The translations under genes and the position numbers were made by a program. A stretch of DNA of 64,000 nucleotides from positions 1 through 64,000 of the forward strand of contig NZ_KV757663.1 in assembly GCF_001712795.1 (NCBI RefSeq). Direction: 5' to 3'. Position 1 is the stretch's first letter, and each line of letters begins with the position of its first letter. The notes below the pieces were generated by a model. That model saw only the letters and a list, made by a program, of their open reading frames with translations, searched no databases and was not told where the DNA came from. This document shows, one piece after another, positions 16,943 to 26,443 of this stretch. The stretch comes from Nostoc sp. KVJ20 (GTDB taxonomy: Bacteria; Cyanobacteriota; Cyanobacteriia; Cyanobacteriales; Nostocaceae).

Positions 16943-17443
16943 GTGCAGTCTTGGGAGCAGCGTCCACTTGAATATGCCAATCTTCTAAATCCGGCTTTTT
17001 GTTCGATTATGCTTCACAATGCCATAAAAGGCTATGAGAACGAAAAGAAGCAGGGTATGCCATATCCTCTTCTGTTTCTCGTTTTACCACTTGTTCTTCA
17101 TAGTTCAACGAGAAATGCGTTACCAAAAAAAATAGTAACTAAGTTGCATATTTGGCTGCAAAGACACCCTGAAGCTCGTGTTGGATTTGGCGATCGTACA
17201 AGTTACTTAGTCCCGTATACAAAAGAAGCTTTAGCTTTTGGGATGCAAACTGGTATTATTAACATCTGTGACGATGGAAGATTTACTTGGGTAAATGGTA
17301 AATTAAATTCTATTTCGGCTGTATCATGGTCTAGCGATACGGAACCAGCTATTTGTTGCAAGAAAGCTGAATTTATTGGGCGTTGGCTTGCTCAAGCAGG
17401 AGAAGTATCAACAATTTATATTATGTGGGGCATTTGTCCGTAA
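16943..17443 (+). CDS. ABC-3C middle component
   Basis: 166 residues from a GTG at 16943 with a strong SD (AGGAGAG). It starts WEQRPLEYANLLNPAFCSIML and contains YPLLFLVLPLVLH and ALPKKIVTKLHIWL, which is the pattern of the 'three component ABC system middle component' family. It is thought to connect the ATPase to the effector. It lies 11 bp after the effector gene and 10 bp before the ATPase start, so the three are one operon. Confidence 0.85.
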   Translation: MQSWEQRPLEYANLLNPAFCSIMLHNAIKGYENEKKQGMPYPLLFLVLPLVLHSSTRNALPKKIVTKLHIWLQRHPEARVGFGDRTSYLVPYTKEALAFGMQTGIINICDDGRFTWVNGKLNSISAVSWSSDTEPAICCKKAEFIGRWLAQAGEVSTIYIMWGICP

Positions 17444-17453
17444 AGCTGTTTGT

Positions 17454-19409
17454 ATGCAAATCAAGTCCATAACTCTCTACAATTCTGCCGGGGATAAGCG
17501 AACCATAAATTTTAAACTTGGACAAGTTAATATAATTACTGGCAAGTCAAGTAGGGGGAAATCTGCTCTCCTTGAAATTGTGGACTATTGCCTTGGAGGG
17601 AAAGAATCTGGGATTCCTGATGGCGTTATACAAGATAAAGTTGCTTGGTATGCAGTTCTTTTTCAAATTAATGAAACTCAGGTTTTTATTGCAAAATCTC
17701 AGCCCTCTAAAGATAGCTCTTCACAAAATCAAGTTTATTACAATTCTGCTAATGAGATTATAATTCCTGAATTATCTCAATTAGAAGCAAACTCTAATAA
17801 TGAGGCAATCAAAAGTTTTCTGTCAGACTTAATTGGAATTTCTCCCAATGAAACTATTGTTGAAGAAGGAGGCTCAAGAAGACAATTTGAAGCAACTATA
17901 AGGCAAGCAATTTTTTACCTTTTTCAAAAACAAGGTACTGTTGCAAATCAGGATATTTTATTTCATCGTCAGCAAGAGTTATTTATTCCACAAGCAATAA
18001 AAGATACAATTCCATATTTTTTAGGGGCAATTCAAGAAGATAGACTGAAGTTGCAAAAAGAATTGCATCAAGCTCGTCGCAAATTAGAACAAGCTCAAAG
18101 CAGTCTTAAAGAAGCAGAATTAATTACAAAACAAAGATTTATTATAGGTCGTAATCTTCTGATTGAAGCTCAACAAGTAGGTTTAATTGACTCTAATTTT
18201 ATTGCTAAAGATACGGCTGATATTTTCAAAGCACTAGATTCTACTTTATCATGGGAAGCAAATGAAATTATACTTACTGGAAACGATAAATTTCCAAATT
18301 TACAGGTTGAAAGCGAAGAGATTTGGCAAGAATTTAAACGAATAAATGAAAAAATAGTTGCTACAGAAGCATTTCTAAATCAAAAAACAGGTTTTTCAAA
18401 AGAAGCAACTCAACAACTATTGAGGCTAGAATCTATCAATTTATTTAAGACAGAGAATACTTCTGCAAATCACTGTCCTTTCTGTAATTCTGGTTTGTTA
18501 GAATCTATTCCCAGTCTGTCTGCAATTAGAGAATCTTTGATAAATTTACAAAATAATGTCAAAAACGTAGAAGCTAGTCAGCCAAGACTAATTGAGCATA
18601 TTCAGCAACTTAAAGAACGGCGTGAAGAACTGAGAAGACAGAAAAAAGAAAAAGACATGGCTATTAAAGCTGCGATAGATGAGCAAGAAGCAGCTAAACA
18701 AATTCGTGATAATAATGCTCATATAGCTCGTAGTGTAGGTCGTATAAGTCTATATCTTGAAACTCTGGAATTTTTAGATGAAGATGCTCAAATACACTTA
18801 GAAATTCAGCAATTAAAGACACTGGTTGCCAGTTATGAGGAAGAGTTAGATATTAGTGAAATAACAGCTAACTTAAATTCTATATTAAATCGAATAGGAC
18901 AGCAAATGACTGAATGGGCTAGACTATTACAACTTGAACATAGTGATTCTCCCTACCGATTAGATATAAATAAATTAACTGTTATTGCAGACAGACCTGA
19001 TCGACCAATCCCTATGCGAAGAATGGGAGGAGGAGAAAACTGGCTTGGTTGTCACTTAATTACACTTCTGGCTTTACACAAACATTTTATTGAACGCAAT
19101 CGTCCAGTTCCGCACTTTTTATTTTTAGATCAACCCACCCAAATTTATTTTCCTTCAAAAGAAGCGTATCTCAATTTAGAAGGAACTCCATTCGACGAAA
19201 TCATTCGTGCTAATCCTGACATGGCAGCAGTGGAAAGGATGTTTAATTTTTTATTTGATGTATGTGAAGAACTATCTCCCCATTTTCAAATCATCATTAT
19301 GGAACACGCAAACCTTGGTAATAATGAAAGATTTCAAAATGCCTTATTAGAAGAACCTTGGACTGATGGAAGGGCGTTAGTACCTGAGAACTGGATATCT
19401 AGTATTTAA
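17454..19409 (+). CDS. ABC-3C ATPase, DUF3732 (SMC/Rad50-like)
   Basis: 651 residues from ATG 17454 (MQIKSITLYNSAG). The frame is open upstream to 17376, but that would overlap the middle component. Walker A is GKSSRGKSA near residue 37. Long coiled coils flank a zinc-hook-like CPFC near 343. The signature is RRMGGGENWLG and Walker B is FLFLDQPTQ near 560. It is expected to sense DNA or a phage product with its two head domains and to switch the effector on. It is intact and typical in length for the DUF3732 ATPase of ABC-3C defence systems. Confidence 0.88.
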   Translation: MQIKSITLYNSAGDKRTINFKLGQVNIITGKSSRGKSALLEIVDYCLGGKESGIPDGVIQDKVAWYAVLFQINETQVFIAKSQPSKDSSSQNQVYYNSANEIIIPELSQLEANSNNEAIKSFLSDLIGISPNETIVEEGGSRRQFEATIRQAIFYLFQKQGTVANQDILFHRQQELFIPQAIKDTIPYFLGAIQEDRLKLQKELHQARRKLEQAQSSLKEAELITKQRFIIGRNLLIEAQQVGLIDSNFIAKDTADIFKALDSTLSWEANEIILTGNDKFPNLQVESEEIWQEFKRINEKIVATEAFLNQKTGFSKEATQQLLRLESINLFKTENTSANHCPFCNSGLLESIPSLSAIRESLINLQNNVKNVEASQPRLIEHIQQLKERREELRRQKKEKDMAIKAAIDEQEAAKQIRDNNAHIARSVGRISLYLETLEFLDEDAQIHLEIQQLKTLVASYEEELDISEITANLNSILNRIGQQMTEWARLLQLEHSDSPYRLDINKLTVIADRPDRPIPMRRMGGGENWLGCHLITLLALHKHFIERNRPVPHFLFLDQPTQIYFPSKEAYLNLEGTPFDEIIRANPDMAAVERMFNFLFDVCEELSPHFQIIIMEHANLGNNERFQNALLEEPWTDGRALVPENWISSI

Positions 19410-19536
19410 CATAACGAGCTAAATTATTTCACATCCAAATTAAATTAATAGTATATTGTTATTACCTTTGTAAAACACTAAGGGGTATATAAGATAAATC
19501 CTTGCCTCAGAGACTATTATATAAATTAGGTAAATT

Positions 19537-20343
19537 ATGAATAAAAATTCTATTAAACATCTTCCAAGCATTTTTGAAAAAGCTGCCAGTGATACATGGA
19601 AGCGACTTAAAGCTAGCTCAGAGCTAGGGGTTTCACAAAATGAGACAACAATCACAGATATTATCCTACTAGACCTCAAAATTGCACAATGTCCATTTCT
19701 TCATATCTTAAAGACACCACAACATCTTGAGCATTTACAAGGTACTGATTGGGAGTGGTGGATTGGAGCGAATAATGTAGGTTGGTTGCGCTATGCAGTT
19801 CAAGCTAAAAAAATTGATCTATCATCTCAAAGATATGATGAGTTAGGGCATACAATTAATGGAAAATCACAACTAGAGATTTTGCAATCCTACTCTTATG
19901 CCAATAATGCTCTTGGAAGATACTGTTTTTATAACTATGTAAAATCTATTAAACCAAGCAAACACTGGCATTGTAATCTTCCTGTAGATTTAACTCAGCT
20001 TGGTTGTTCAATAGCTACTTTGTCTACAGTTGTTAAAGCTAAGAATATTAGAGGATCTCGGAATTTTAATTGTATTCATTCTGAAGTTTCAACTCTTCCA
20101 TTTCGATGCTTGGTTGCGTGTCCAATGATTTTATCGGTTTATGCTGGAGCAAGTCGGTTTCCTACCGGATTTAAAGATTATGCAGAGGCACAGTTATTTG
20201 AATCTCTTCCACGCAATATTCAACAAAGTATTGAAACAGGCTATTTTCAAGAATGGGATTCAAATTTTTACAGCAATGAAATTCCTTATCGACCTGCACG
20301 TATACTTGTGGCAGAGTTACCTTATTGGTCAAATCAGCGTTAA
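19537..20343 (+). CDS. DUF6615-type protein, possible PD-(D/E)XK nuclease
   Basis: 268 residues. The block FLHILKTPQHLEHLQGTDWE, then WWIG...GWLRYAVQAKKID and LEILQSYSY, has the E/D...Q-x-K pattern of a PD-(D/E)XK fold and the wording of DUF6615 as I remember it. It stands alone 130 bp after the ABC-3C operon on the same strand and before convergent restriction genes, within CAST cargo. It could be a fourth part of the ABC-3C locus or a separate defence gene. The family call is moderate and the activity is inferred. Confidence 0.6.
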   Translation: MNKNSIKHLPSIFEKAASDTWKRLKASSELGVSQNETTITDIILLDLKIAQCPFLHILKTPQHLEHLQGTDWEWWIGANNVGWLRYAVQAKKIDLSSQRYDELGHTINGKSQLEILQSYSYANNALGRYCFYNYVKSIKPSKHWHCNLPVDLTQLGCSIATLSTVVKAKNIRGSRNFNCIHSEVSTLPFRCLVACPMILSVYAGASRFPTGFKDYAEAQLFESLPRNIQQSIETGYFQEWDSNFYSNEIPYRPARILVAELPYWSNQR

Positions 20344-20475
20344 AATCACGATTAAAAACGCTTGAAGTATTTATACGTATTCGAGCAAGCTATCCTATTG
20401 CTGTATTTTGCGCTGTAGTCTCACAAATATTTGTAAACTACATCTGATTTTGCAATGTACTTAGAGCAATCAAAA

Positions 20476-21180
20476 TTAATAACTTCCAAGAGGGGAGCGG
20501 TTCAATTCATCCTTATAAAATTTCCAATTGGGCAGAAATTTATTCATCAAAGCTACAAAGCGATCGCCATGATGTCGTTCTAACAGATGTACCATTTCGT
20601 GAACTACAACATATTCTAGGCAGTGCTTGTCTTTTTTCGCTAGTTCGAGGTTGAGCCAGATACGTTTTGCTTGGATGTTACAAGTACCCCATTTGGTTTT
20701 CATCAGCTTTACGCCCCAGTCTTCAACCTGAACTCCCATGTTCTTTTGCCACTTTTCGATTAATGGGGGAATTTCCTGTTTTAACTGCTGTCGATACCAG
20801 GACATTATGACTTGTTGGCGTTGCGCTTCATTACTTCCTTCTCTAACATAAAGGTCGATATAAGTATTATTTCTAACTTCTACTTTGGGATTGCCCAGAC
20901 AATAAATGACGTTTAATAAATAGCGTTTGCCTTGAAAATAATGGCTTTCACCAGACACAAATTCTCTTGGTGACTGGCGTTCTTGTGCTTCAAAGTTAGC
21001 TTGATGCTTTTTAATCCAAGCTAGTTTGGAGATAGCGAATAAACGCACAGCTTCGTCATCAATGTTTAAGGGTGTGGCGATACGTACTCGACCATCGGGG
21101 GGGTACACTGCCAAGTGCAAGTTTTTAATGTCTTTTCTGGCAATGTCTATGACGAGTTCACCGACAGTTATTTGGTGCAT
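20476..21180 (-). CDS. YgjP-type zinc metallopeptidase of the restriction operon
   Basis: 234 residues. The gluzincin motif is VVHEMVHLLERHHGDRF (HExxH near 180-184), preceded by KTKWGTCNIQAKRIWLNLEL, typical of YgjP-like M48/SprT-related proteins (DUF45). Such genes are regular companions of type I restriction genes. Its role is unproven but may be subunit turnover. The start lies one base after the hsdR stop, so it is the last gene of the hsd operon. Confidence 0.88.
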   Translation of the reverse strand: MHQITVGELVIDIARKDIKNLHLAVYPPDGRVRIATPLNIDDEAVRLFAISKLAWIKKHQANFEAQERQSPREFVSGESHYFQGKRYLLNVIYCLGNPKVEVRNNTYIDLYVREGSNEAQRQQVIMSWYRQQLKQEIPPLIEKWQKNMGVQVEDWGVKLMKTKWGTCNIQAKRIWLNLELAKKDKHCLEYVVVHEMVHLLERHHGDRFVALMNKFLPNWKFYKDELNRSPLGSY

Positions 21181-21181
21181 A

Positions 21182-24100
21182 CTAATACTCGCTTTGGCTT
21201 TTGACTATTTCAAAAATGCGATCTGCGCTTCGCAGCAGCGCTTCGCTATCGCAATCTTCAGAGGAATCTAAATGTTTTTTAATGGCATTTTTTACTTCGC
21301 GCTCTTTTATTTTGTTTCCACGCCATCCATCTTTTTTGGTTTGCCGAATTGTATCATCTATCGCTAGAGATAACGCTTCGTCTTGATTGAGGTTGTCGTA
21401 TAAAGCCCTTTTAGCAGCAGAGTTCAATGATTGAGGATACTGTGATGATCTACTCGGTTGAGCAACTTGTTTACTTAACTCAACAATTCGCTGCAAGTAG
21501 GCTTTATAGTTTTGACTGGCTGCTTTTCGCGCTTGGATTAACTCATCCAGCAATGTGGACATTTTTTCAAAATATTTCGGGTTGGTTGGCTGTTGATCGA
21601 TAATGACTTTGCGTAAGTTGTTTTCGATGGTTTCCGCGACGGCTTCTTGGTTTTGCTTGATGCCTTTGGGTAATGCCTCAACTGCATTTGCACCGCGTTC
21701 GACAATCAACTGAATTAGCGTCATATCGTCGAAGGCTGAAATAATTTCGCTTTCTTCTGCGCCGATGTAGGTATCAATCAAGTGACGCATGGCGGGTTCG
21801 TAGGCTTTCAAATCAATATAATCACCACTGGCTAGCTTTACTTCTGCGCGTACCTGTTCGTAATGCTTAACTTCTTGTTTAATAACTTCAGTTTCTGCTG
21901 TGGTGTATCCGGCTTCTGCCATATCATTGGATAGATTAGCATAGGCTCGGATTAAAGCTGATGTGTACTTATAAAGGGCAATGCGCTGTTGTTGATTTTC
22001 TTTTATAAGGTCTGAGTTTTCAGTATCGGCACCGCAGAAATAGCGGATATAGGCATGGGTATCTTGGGGTTGCTCTACAGGTTCGCACAAGGCTTTAATG
22101 CTTTCTCTGGAATTTTCTAGGCGTTCTCTGCCTTTTGCGATTCTGTCACTCAATAATCCATCGATGTCGTCTGGTTCGTAGTCTTCAAATGCTTCGCTGG
22201 TGTAATCGTTAATTGATTTTTCCAGGCTTTTAAATAGGTCTTTATAGTCGATGATGTAGCCATATTCTTTATCTTCACCATCCAAACGGTTGACGCGACA
22301 AATGGCTTGAAATAATCCGTGGTCGCGCATGGTTTTGTCGATGTAGAGATAAGTAGCAGAAGGTGCATCGAATCCCGTCAGCAACTTATCGACTACAATC
22401 AGCAGCTTCATTTGGGCTGGTTGTTCGACAAATTTCTTTTTAACTTCGTCTTCAAATACTTCTGGCGCTTTTCCGTTAAGCATTTTTTGATAAATTTCGT
22501 ACTGCCGTAATTTTTCCGTCAGTTCCTCTTCTCCCGTACTTTCGCCTTTGATGTCTTTCGGGGAAGGTTTGTAAGATGTGACAATGGCACATTTGGTAAA
22601 GCCACCACTTTGGAATAACTCGTAATATTTACAAGCTTGGTAAATGCTACCGCAGATGAGCATAGCGTTACCATAACCACTTTGCAAGCGGTCTTTAGTT
22701 TCAAAATCTAGCAGAATATCGCCGACAATTTTTTCCAGTCGGGATTTTGAACTGAGAACTTTTTGCAGATTTCCCCAGCGTTTCTTGAGTAGGGTTTTGG
22801 CGTGTTCTGTTAAGCCTCTAGTTTTGGCTTCAAACCACTGGTCAATTTTGGTTTGTGAGGTAATGTTTTGATCAACATTACGAGCTTCGTAGCGCAAATC
22901 AAGGATAACCTGGTCGGCTACGGCTTTTTTGAATGTGTAGGTGTGAATGTAATCACCAAAAACGTTGATGCTGTTTTGCTTGTCTTTTTTGAGTAGGGGT
23001 GTGCCAGTAAAGCCTATGAATACAGCATTGGGTAGGATTTCTTTCATCGCGTCGTGCAGCGTGCCTGATTGGGTGCGATGACATTCATCTACAAATACAT
23101 AGATATCGCCTTTGGCGCTAAAGTCGCTGGGCAGGCTGCGCTTGAGTTCTTCGATGTAGCTGTTATAGTCTGCGTCGTCTGCCTTGTCTTTCTTGCCAAA
23201 TTTGTGGATTAGGGAGCAGAGTAACCAGGTGGTGGTGCTGTTGAGTTTGTTAATTAGGTCTTTCCCGCTTGTAGTGCGGTAAATCGCTTCGTTGACTCCT
23301 TTAAAAACACTCTCAATTTGCTTGTCTAGTTCATCTCGATCAGTAATTATCAGAACACGAGCATCAGTAATGTTTTCCCGAATCCATTTAGTTAGCCAAA
23401 CCATTGTCAGGCTTTTACCACTGCCTTGAGTATGCCAGATAATACCCCCCTCTCGGCGACCGAGGTAAGATTGGGCAGCATTAACCCCAAAATACTGGTT
23501 ATGGCGGCAAACTTTTTTAATACCCCGGTCAAAGACGATAAAGTTGTGAATTAACTCTAGAAAGCGTTCTTTGGCGCAGAATTGCCGCAGGTGTTTATCT
23601 AAAGGGTCGGTGATGTCGCTGTTAGTATCTTCTTTCCAAGTGAGGAAGTATTTTTCTGGGGTTTCAATTGTGGCGTAGCGGAGTCCCTCGGTGTCATTAC
23701 CTGCCATGACAAACTGCATGGTGGTGAAGAAGGATTTAATAAATACAGATTTTTGGTTATCGAGATTTTGGCGGATGCCTTCAGAGACGGAAATGGTGCT
23801 GCGTTTGAGTTCGAGTACACCGATCGCAATACCATTAACATAAAGTACGATGTCTGGGCGTTTGGTGTTTTCGCCTTTGACTGTGACTTCTTCGGCGATC
23901 GCAAAATCATTTTCTAGAGGTTCTTCCCAGTCGATCAGCCAAACGGTTTGGGTGTTCTCGCCAACTTCTTCTTTGACATTAACCCCATAGCGCAGGAGGC
24001 TATAAACCTGTTTGTTGATGTCATAAAGGCTTTTGCTTTGGTCGCCTGCGACTTTGTTGAGTTCATACAAGGCTTTGGTGATGAGGCTGTTGCTGTAGCC

Positions 24101-24259
24101 TTGTTTGTCGCGGAGGAAGGCGGTGAGGATGTCGGTTTCGATGTTGCTGTTGTTAGGTCGGTCGTGCCAATCACCCAGATAGCGATATTTTAATTGTTGC
24201 TCGAATAGTGGCACAATGCGGTTTTGGGTTTGGCGTTCGCGTTGTCCGACCTTGCTCAT
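21182..24259 (-). CDS. hsdR: Type I restriction endonuclease subunit R
   Basis: 1025 residues. An N-terminal nuclease domain contains RPDIVLYVNGIAIGVLELKR, giving the D...ExK core near 135-153. The SF2 motor follows, with Walker A WHTQGSGKS near 277, FVDECHR (DECH box) near 390, GFTGTPL, and DKLLTGFDAP with QAICRVNR as motifs V-VI. The C-terminal helical part binds the HsdM2S core. It cuts unmodified DNA after ATP-driven translocation. It lies downstream of hsdM, hsdS and a toxin-antitoxin pair on the same strand and is directly followed by the YgjP gene. It appears full length. Confidence 0.95.
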   Translation of the reverse strand: MSKVGQRERQTQNRIVPLFEQQLKYRYLGDWHDRPNNSNIETDILTAFLRDKQGYSNSLITKALYELNKVAGDQSKSLYDINKQVYSLLRYGVNVKEEVGENTQTVWLIDWEEPLENDFAIAEEVTVKGENTKRPDIVLYVNGIAIGVLELKRSTISVSEGIRQNLDNQKSVFIKSFFTTMQFVMAGNDTEGLRYATIETPEKYFLTWKEDTNSDITDPLDKHLRQFCAKERFLELIHNFIVFDRGIKKVCRHNQYFGVNAAQSYLGRREGGIIWHTQGSGKSLTMVWLTKWIRENITDARVLIITDRDELDKQIESVFKGVNEAIYRTTSGKDLINKLNSTTTWLLCSLIHKFGKKDKADDADYNSYIEELKRSLPSDFSAKGDIYVFVDECHRTQSGTLHDAMKEILPNAVFIGFTGTPLLKKDKQNSINVFGDYIHTYTFKKAVADQVILDLRYEARNVDQNITSQTKIDQWFEAKTRGLTEHAKTLLKKRWGNLQKVLSSKSRLEKIVGDILLDFETKDRLQSGYGNAMLICGSIYQACKYYELFQSGGFTKCAIVTSYKPSPKDIKGESTGEEELTEKLRQYEIYQKMLNGKAPEVFEDEVKKKFVEQPAQMKLLIVVDKLLTGFDAPSATYLYIDKTMRDHGLFQAICRVNRLDGEDKEYGYIIDYKDLFKSLEKSINDYTSEAFEDYEPDDIDGLLSDRIAKGRERLENSRESIKALCEPVEQPQDTHAYIRYFCGADTENSDLIKENQQQRIALYKYTSALIRAYANLSNDMAEAGYTTAETEVIKQEVKHYEQVRAEVKLASGDYIDLKAYEPAMRHLIDTYIGAEESEIISAFDDMTLIQLIVERGANAVEALPKGIKQNQEAVAETIENNLRKVIIDQQPTNPKYFEKMSTLLDELIQARKAASQNYKAYLQRIVELSKQVAQPSRSSQYPQSLNSAAKRALYDNLNQDEALSLAIDDTIRQTKKDGWRGNKIKEREVKNAIKKHLDSSEDCDSEALLRSADRIFEIVKSQSEY

Positions 24260-24362
24260 AGCAACCCCATTACTGTTAAAATCACGGATTTACTCAGATT
24301 TAAATATGACACTGTTTATCAAACTATGTCATCTTTATTTGTGTCAGCCGTAAATTTTATGT

Positions 24363-24752
24363 CTAGCTTAATGTTTGTAACCAGGAAGCACCCGTGAGAT
24401 TGGTATCGACTGTAGCTAAGGTCAACTGATGGTAAACTGCGGTAGCTGCAATAAATCGATCGCCTGGGTCTTGATGCGGTAGCTGAATCTGACGGCTTAA
24501 AATAGCGATATGGCGGTTAAGTGGAGCCTCATGAATTTCTAGGGTATTTAAGGCTAAATCGACCCATACAACTGGATTAGGCTGTAAAGATATTCGTCCT
24601 TTTTCTGCTAAGAGTAGAGTTTCCCAGATACTAATTGGACTGAGCCAAAGTTCGGTTGTTGCTGCTGCAATAGTGGTTTGAAGCCCAGGAGATAGGCGTT
24701 CGTTACCAAGCAAATACCAAAGCCAGATGTGGGTATCAAGTAATAGCTTCAC
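24363..24752 (-). CDS. VapC-family PIN-domain toxin
   Basis: 129 residues from the GTG at 24752, whose first bases overlap the antitoxin stop (GTGA). PIN-domain acidic residues are visible in LLLDTHIWLW (D5 of the coding frame), ISIWETLLL, DPGDRFIAATA and TVDTNL. PIN toxins are RNases that block translation when not bound by their antitoxin. It sits between hsdS and hsdR in the same transcription direction, so loss or mis-expression of the restriction operon could be addictive. Confidence 0.88.
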   Translation of the reverse strand: MKLLLDTHIWLWYLLGNERLSPGLQTTIAAATTELWLSPISIWETLLLAEKGRISLQPNPVVWVDLALNTLEIHEAPLNRHIAILSRQIQLPHQDPGDRFIAATAVYHQLTLATVDTNLTGASWLQTLS

Positions 24753-24985
24753 TGGAGTGCTTCCCATGTGGCAACAGGGATTACTGGAGCAATTACGTCT
24801 CCCAATATTTCGCCGCTACCCTTCATTGCTCCAAATGCTGGGCGCTGGGGTTGAGGGGTGGCAGGATAGATAATGACTAAGGGTTCCCCCTCATGGGTAA
24901 CGGTTAAGGGTGTTTTGGTGCGTTGAATTTCTGCAAATATTTGTTGAAGCGTTTCGGGTAATTCACTGGTAGCAATGTGTTCCAT
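24749..24985 (-). CDS. Phd/YefM-type antitoxin
   Basis: 78 residues. The N-terminal half (LPETLQQIFAEIQRTKTPLT, VTHEGEPLVIIYPA) has the DNA-binding fold of Phd/YefM antitoxins, and the Pro-rich C-terminus would wrap the PIN toxin. The stop overlaps the toxin GTG by four bases. Such antitoxins usually repress their own operon, so an internal promoter may lie in the 117 bp after hsdS. Confidence 0.85.
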   Translation of the reverse strand: MEHIATSELPETLQQIFAEIQRTKTPLTVTHEGEPLVIIYPATPQPQRPAFGAMKGSGEILGDVIAPVIPVATWEALQ

Positions 24986-25102
24986 AGTATGGTTTAGCCC
25001 TTGTCATTGGGGATTAGTCGTTAGTGTGTGCGGCGTTTGTTGCTAATAGGAGAGCTTTCTAACTTCTATTTTAGAGACTGGCGGTTGAAACCTTGCCGTT
25101 GA

Positions 25103-26443
25103 TTAAGAACTGCTAATTAGTCTCGTCTTCCCGGTTAATAATTCTTGCATCATGCCCTGTTTGATGGCTTTGTATTTGTCACGCTTTTGTTCTAGTCCTG
25201 CAATTTCTGTATCCATATCAGATAGAACGGTTGCAATGGAGGCTTGCTCAACTTTAACTGCTGGAACCGGTAGTTTAAATTTAAGTATAGTACTCGACTT
25301 CAGAAACGTTGTTCCAACTTGTGTAGATAACTTACTAATTTCTCTTCTAACTAAATTAGATTTCAACATATAGAAAAGAAATTTTGCATCTATTACCTCA
25401 TTTGCTCTAATTAGGGCTACATTATGATCGTATGCAGTCTCTTCGTCTAGTTCAGTTACCAGCATCACTTTGCCAACGCCTTCTAGTTTTACTGATGCTA
25501 GAGCAATAAAAATATCACCAACTCTAACGCGGTAAGATAAAAGCTCATTCCCATTTATAACAACGCGTTTCGCTTTGGCTGGGTCAAAATAATCAAGACT
25601 AAAAACGTCGCTTAACTTTATGATTTTAATGCCTTTACCATAAAGGGTTTTTTCTTTGTAAATACCTGAAGGTACCCGATTATTTTCAACAATATCAGCG
25701 ATATCAAGTAGATTCCAGTCATCAGGAATCATCCCAATTTCAGTTTGCTTATAGCCTTGCACTTTCCCAAAACCGGGCAGGCGTTTTTTGCCCGTGAGGA
25801 GTTGCTCCATCGTCCCCTGCTTGTTGTTGCGCTTTTTGGTGATGAGGCGATCGCACTCTGTAATCAGGGCATCGATATCACTGAGGGATTGAGCGATCGC
25901 TTTTTGTTCAGGGAGGGGGGGGAAAGGAATTGTCATCCCACGCAGTTTTGCACCGCTAATTTTTGGCATACTTCCGGTAGAACCTGCGGCAACACTTAGA
26001 AAGAACCGTCTACCACTGAAGCTATTGGCATATCTCCAGAACCAGTGAGCAGTTGATTGATCTTCAAATCTCAACCGCATCATCAAATCTGGGTAAATAT
26101 AAGTTCTAGGTGATCCATCAAAGATTGCTGTGGTTCCAACAAGTTCATAAGTGTTCGAGCGTTGGATCAGAACATCACCTGGCTGCAAGAAAAGTTCCGA
26201 GCTTGGATTGATAATTTCATCCAATCGTTTTACTGTTTCATCATTAAGAATCAAATAGCCAGATGATGTAGCAGTAAGTCGCAGAGTTGGCGTACCTCGT
26301 GCGTCTCTCCCAGATCGACCTGAATAACCATTCTTCGGCCCAGCAATGATAATTTCTGCTAGATTCTTCACCTCCCAATCTTCAGGAATTAGCCTGATAG
26401 CAGTCTGTTGACAGTTTTTTGGTGTATTCGCCTCCATCACCAT
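25103..26443 (-). CDS. hsdS: Type I specificity subunit S
   Basis: 446 residues with two target recognition domains: the first from VKNLAEIIIAGP to ~180, the second from WNLLDIADIVENN to ~400. Each is followed by a conserved helix (PFPPLPEQKAIAQSLSDIDA and PAVKVEQASIATVLSDMD) that forms the spacer coiled coil. It recognises the bipartite DNA target. The start overlaps the hsdM stop (ATGGTGA), so translation is coupled. The target sequence cannot be read from the protein. Confidence 0.94.
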   Translation of the reverse strand: MVMEANTPKNCQQTAIRLIPEDWEVKNLAEIIIAGPKNGYSGRSGRDARGTPTLRLTATSSGYLILNDETVKRLDEIINPSSELFLQPGDVLIQRSNTYELVGTTAIFDGSPRTYIYPDLMMRLRFEDQSTAHWFWRYANSFSGRRFFLSVAAGSTGSMPKISGAKLRGMTIPFPPLPEQKAIAQSLSDIDALITECDRLITKKRNNKQGTMEQLLTGKKRLPGFGKVQGYKQTEIGMIPDDWNLLDIADIVENNRVPSGIYKEKTLYGKGIKIIKLSDVFSLDYFDPAKAKRVVINGNELLSYRVRVGDIFIALASVKLEGVGKVMLVTELDEETAYDHNVALIRANEVIDAKFLFYMLKSNLVRREISKLSTQVGTTFLKSSTILKFKLPVPAVKVEQASIATVLSDMDTEIAGLEQKRDKYKAIKQGMMQELLTGKTRLISSS

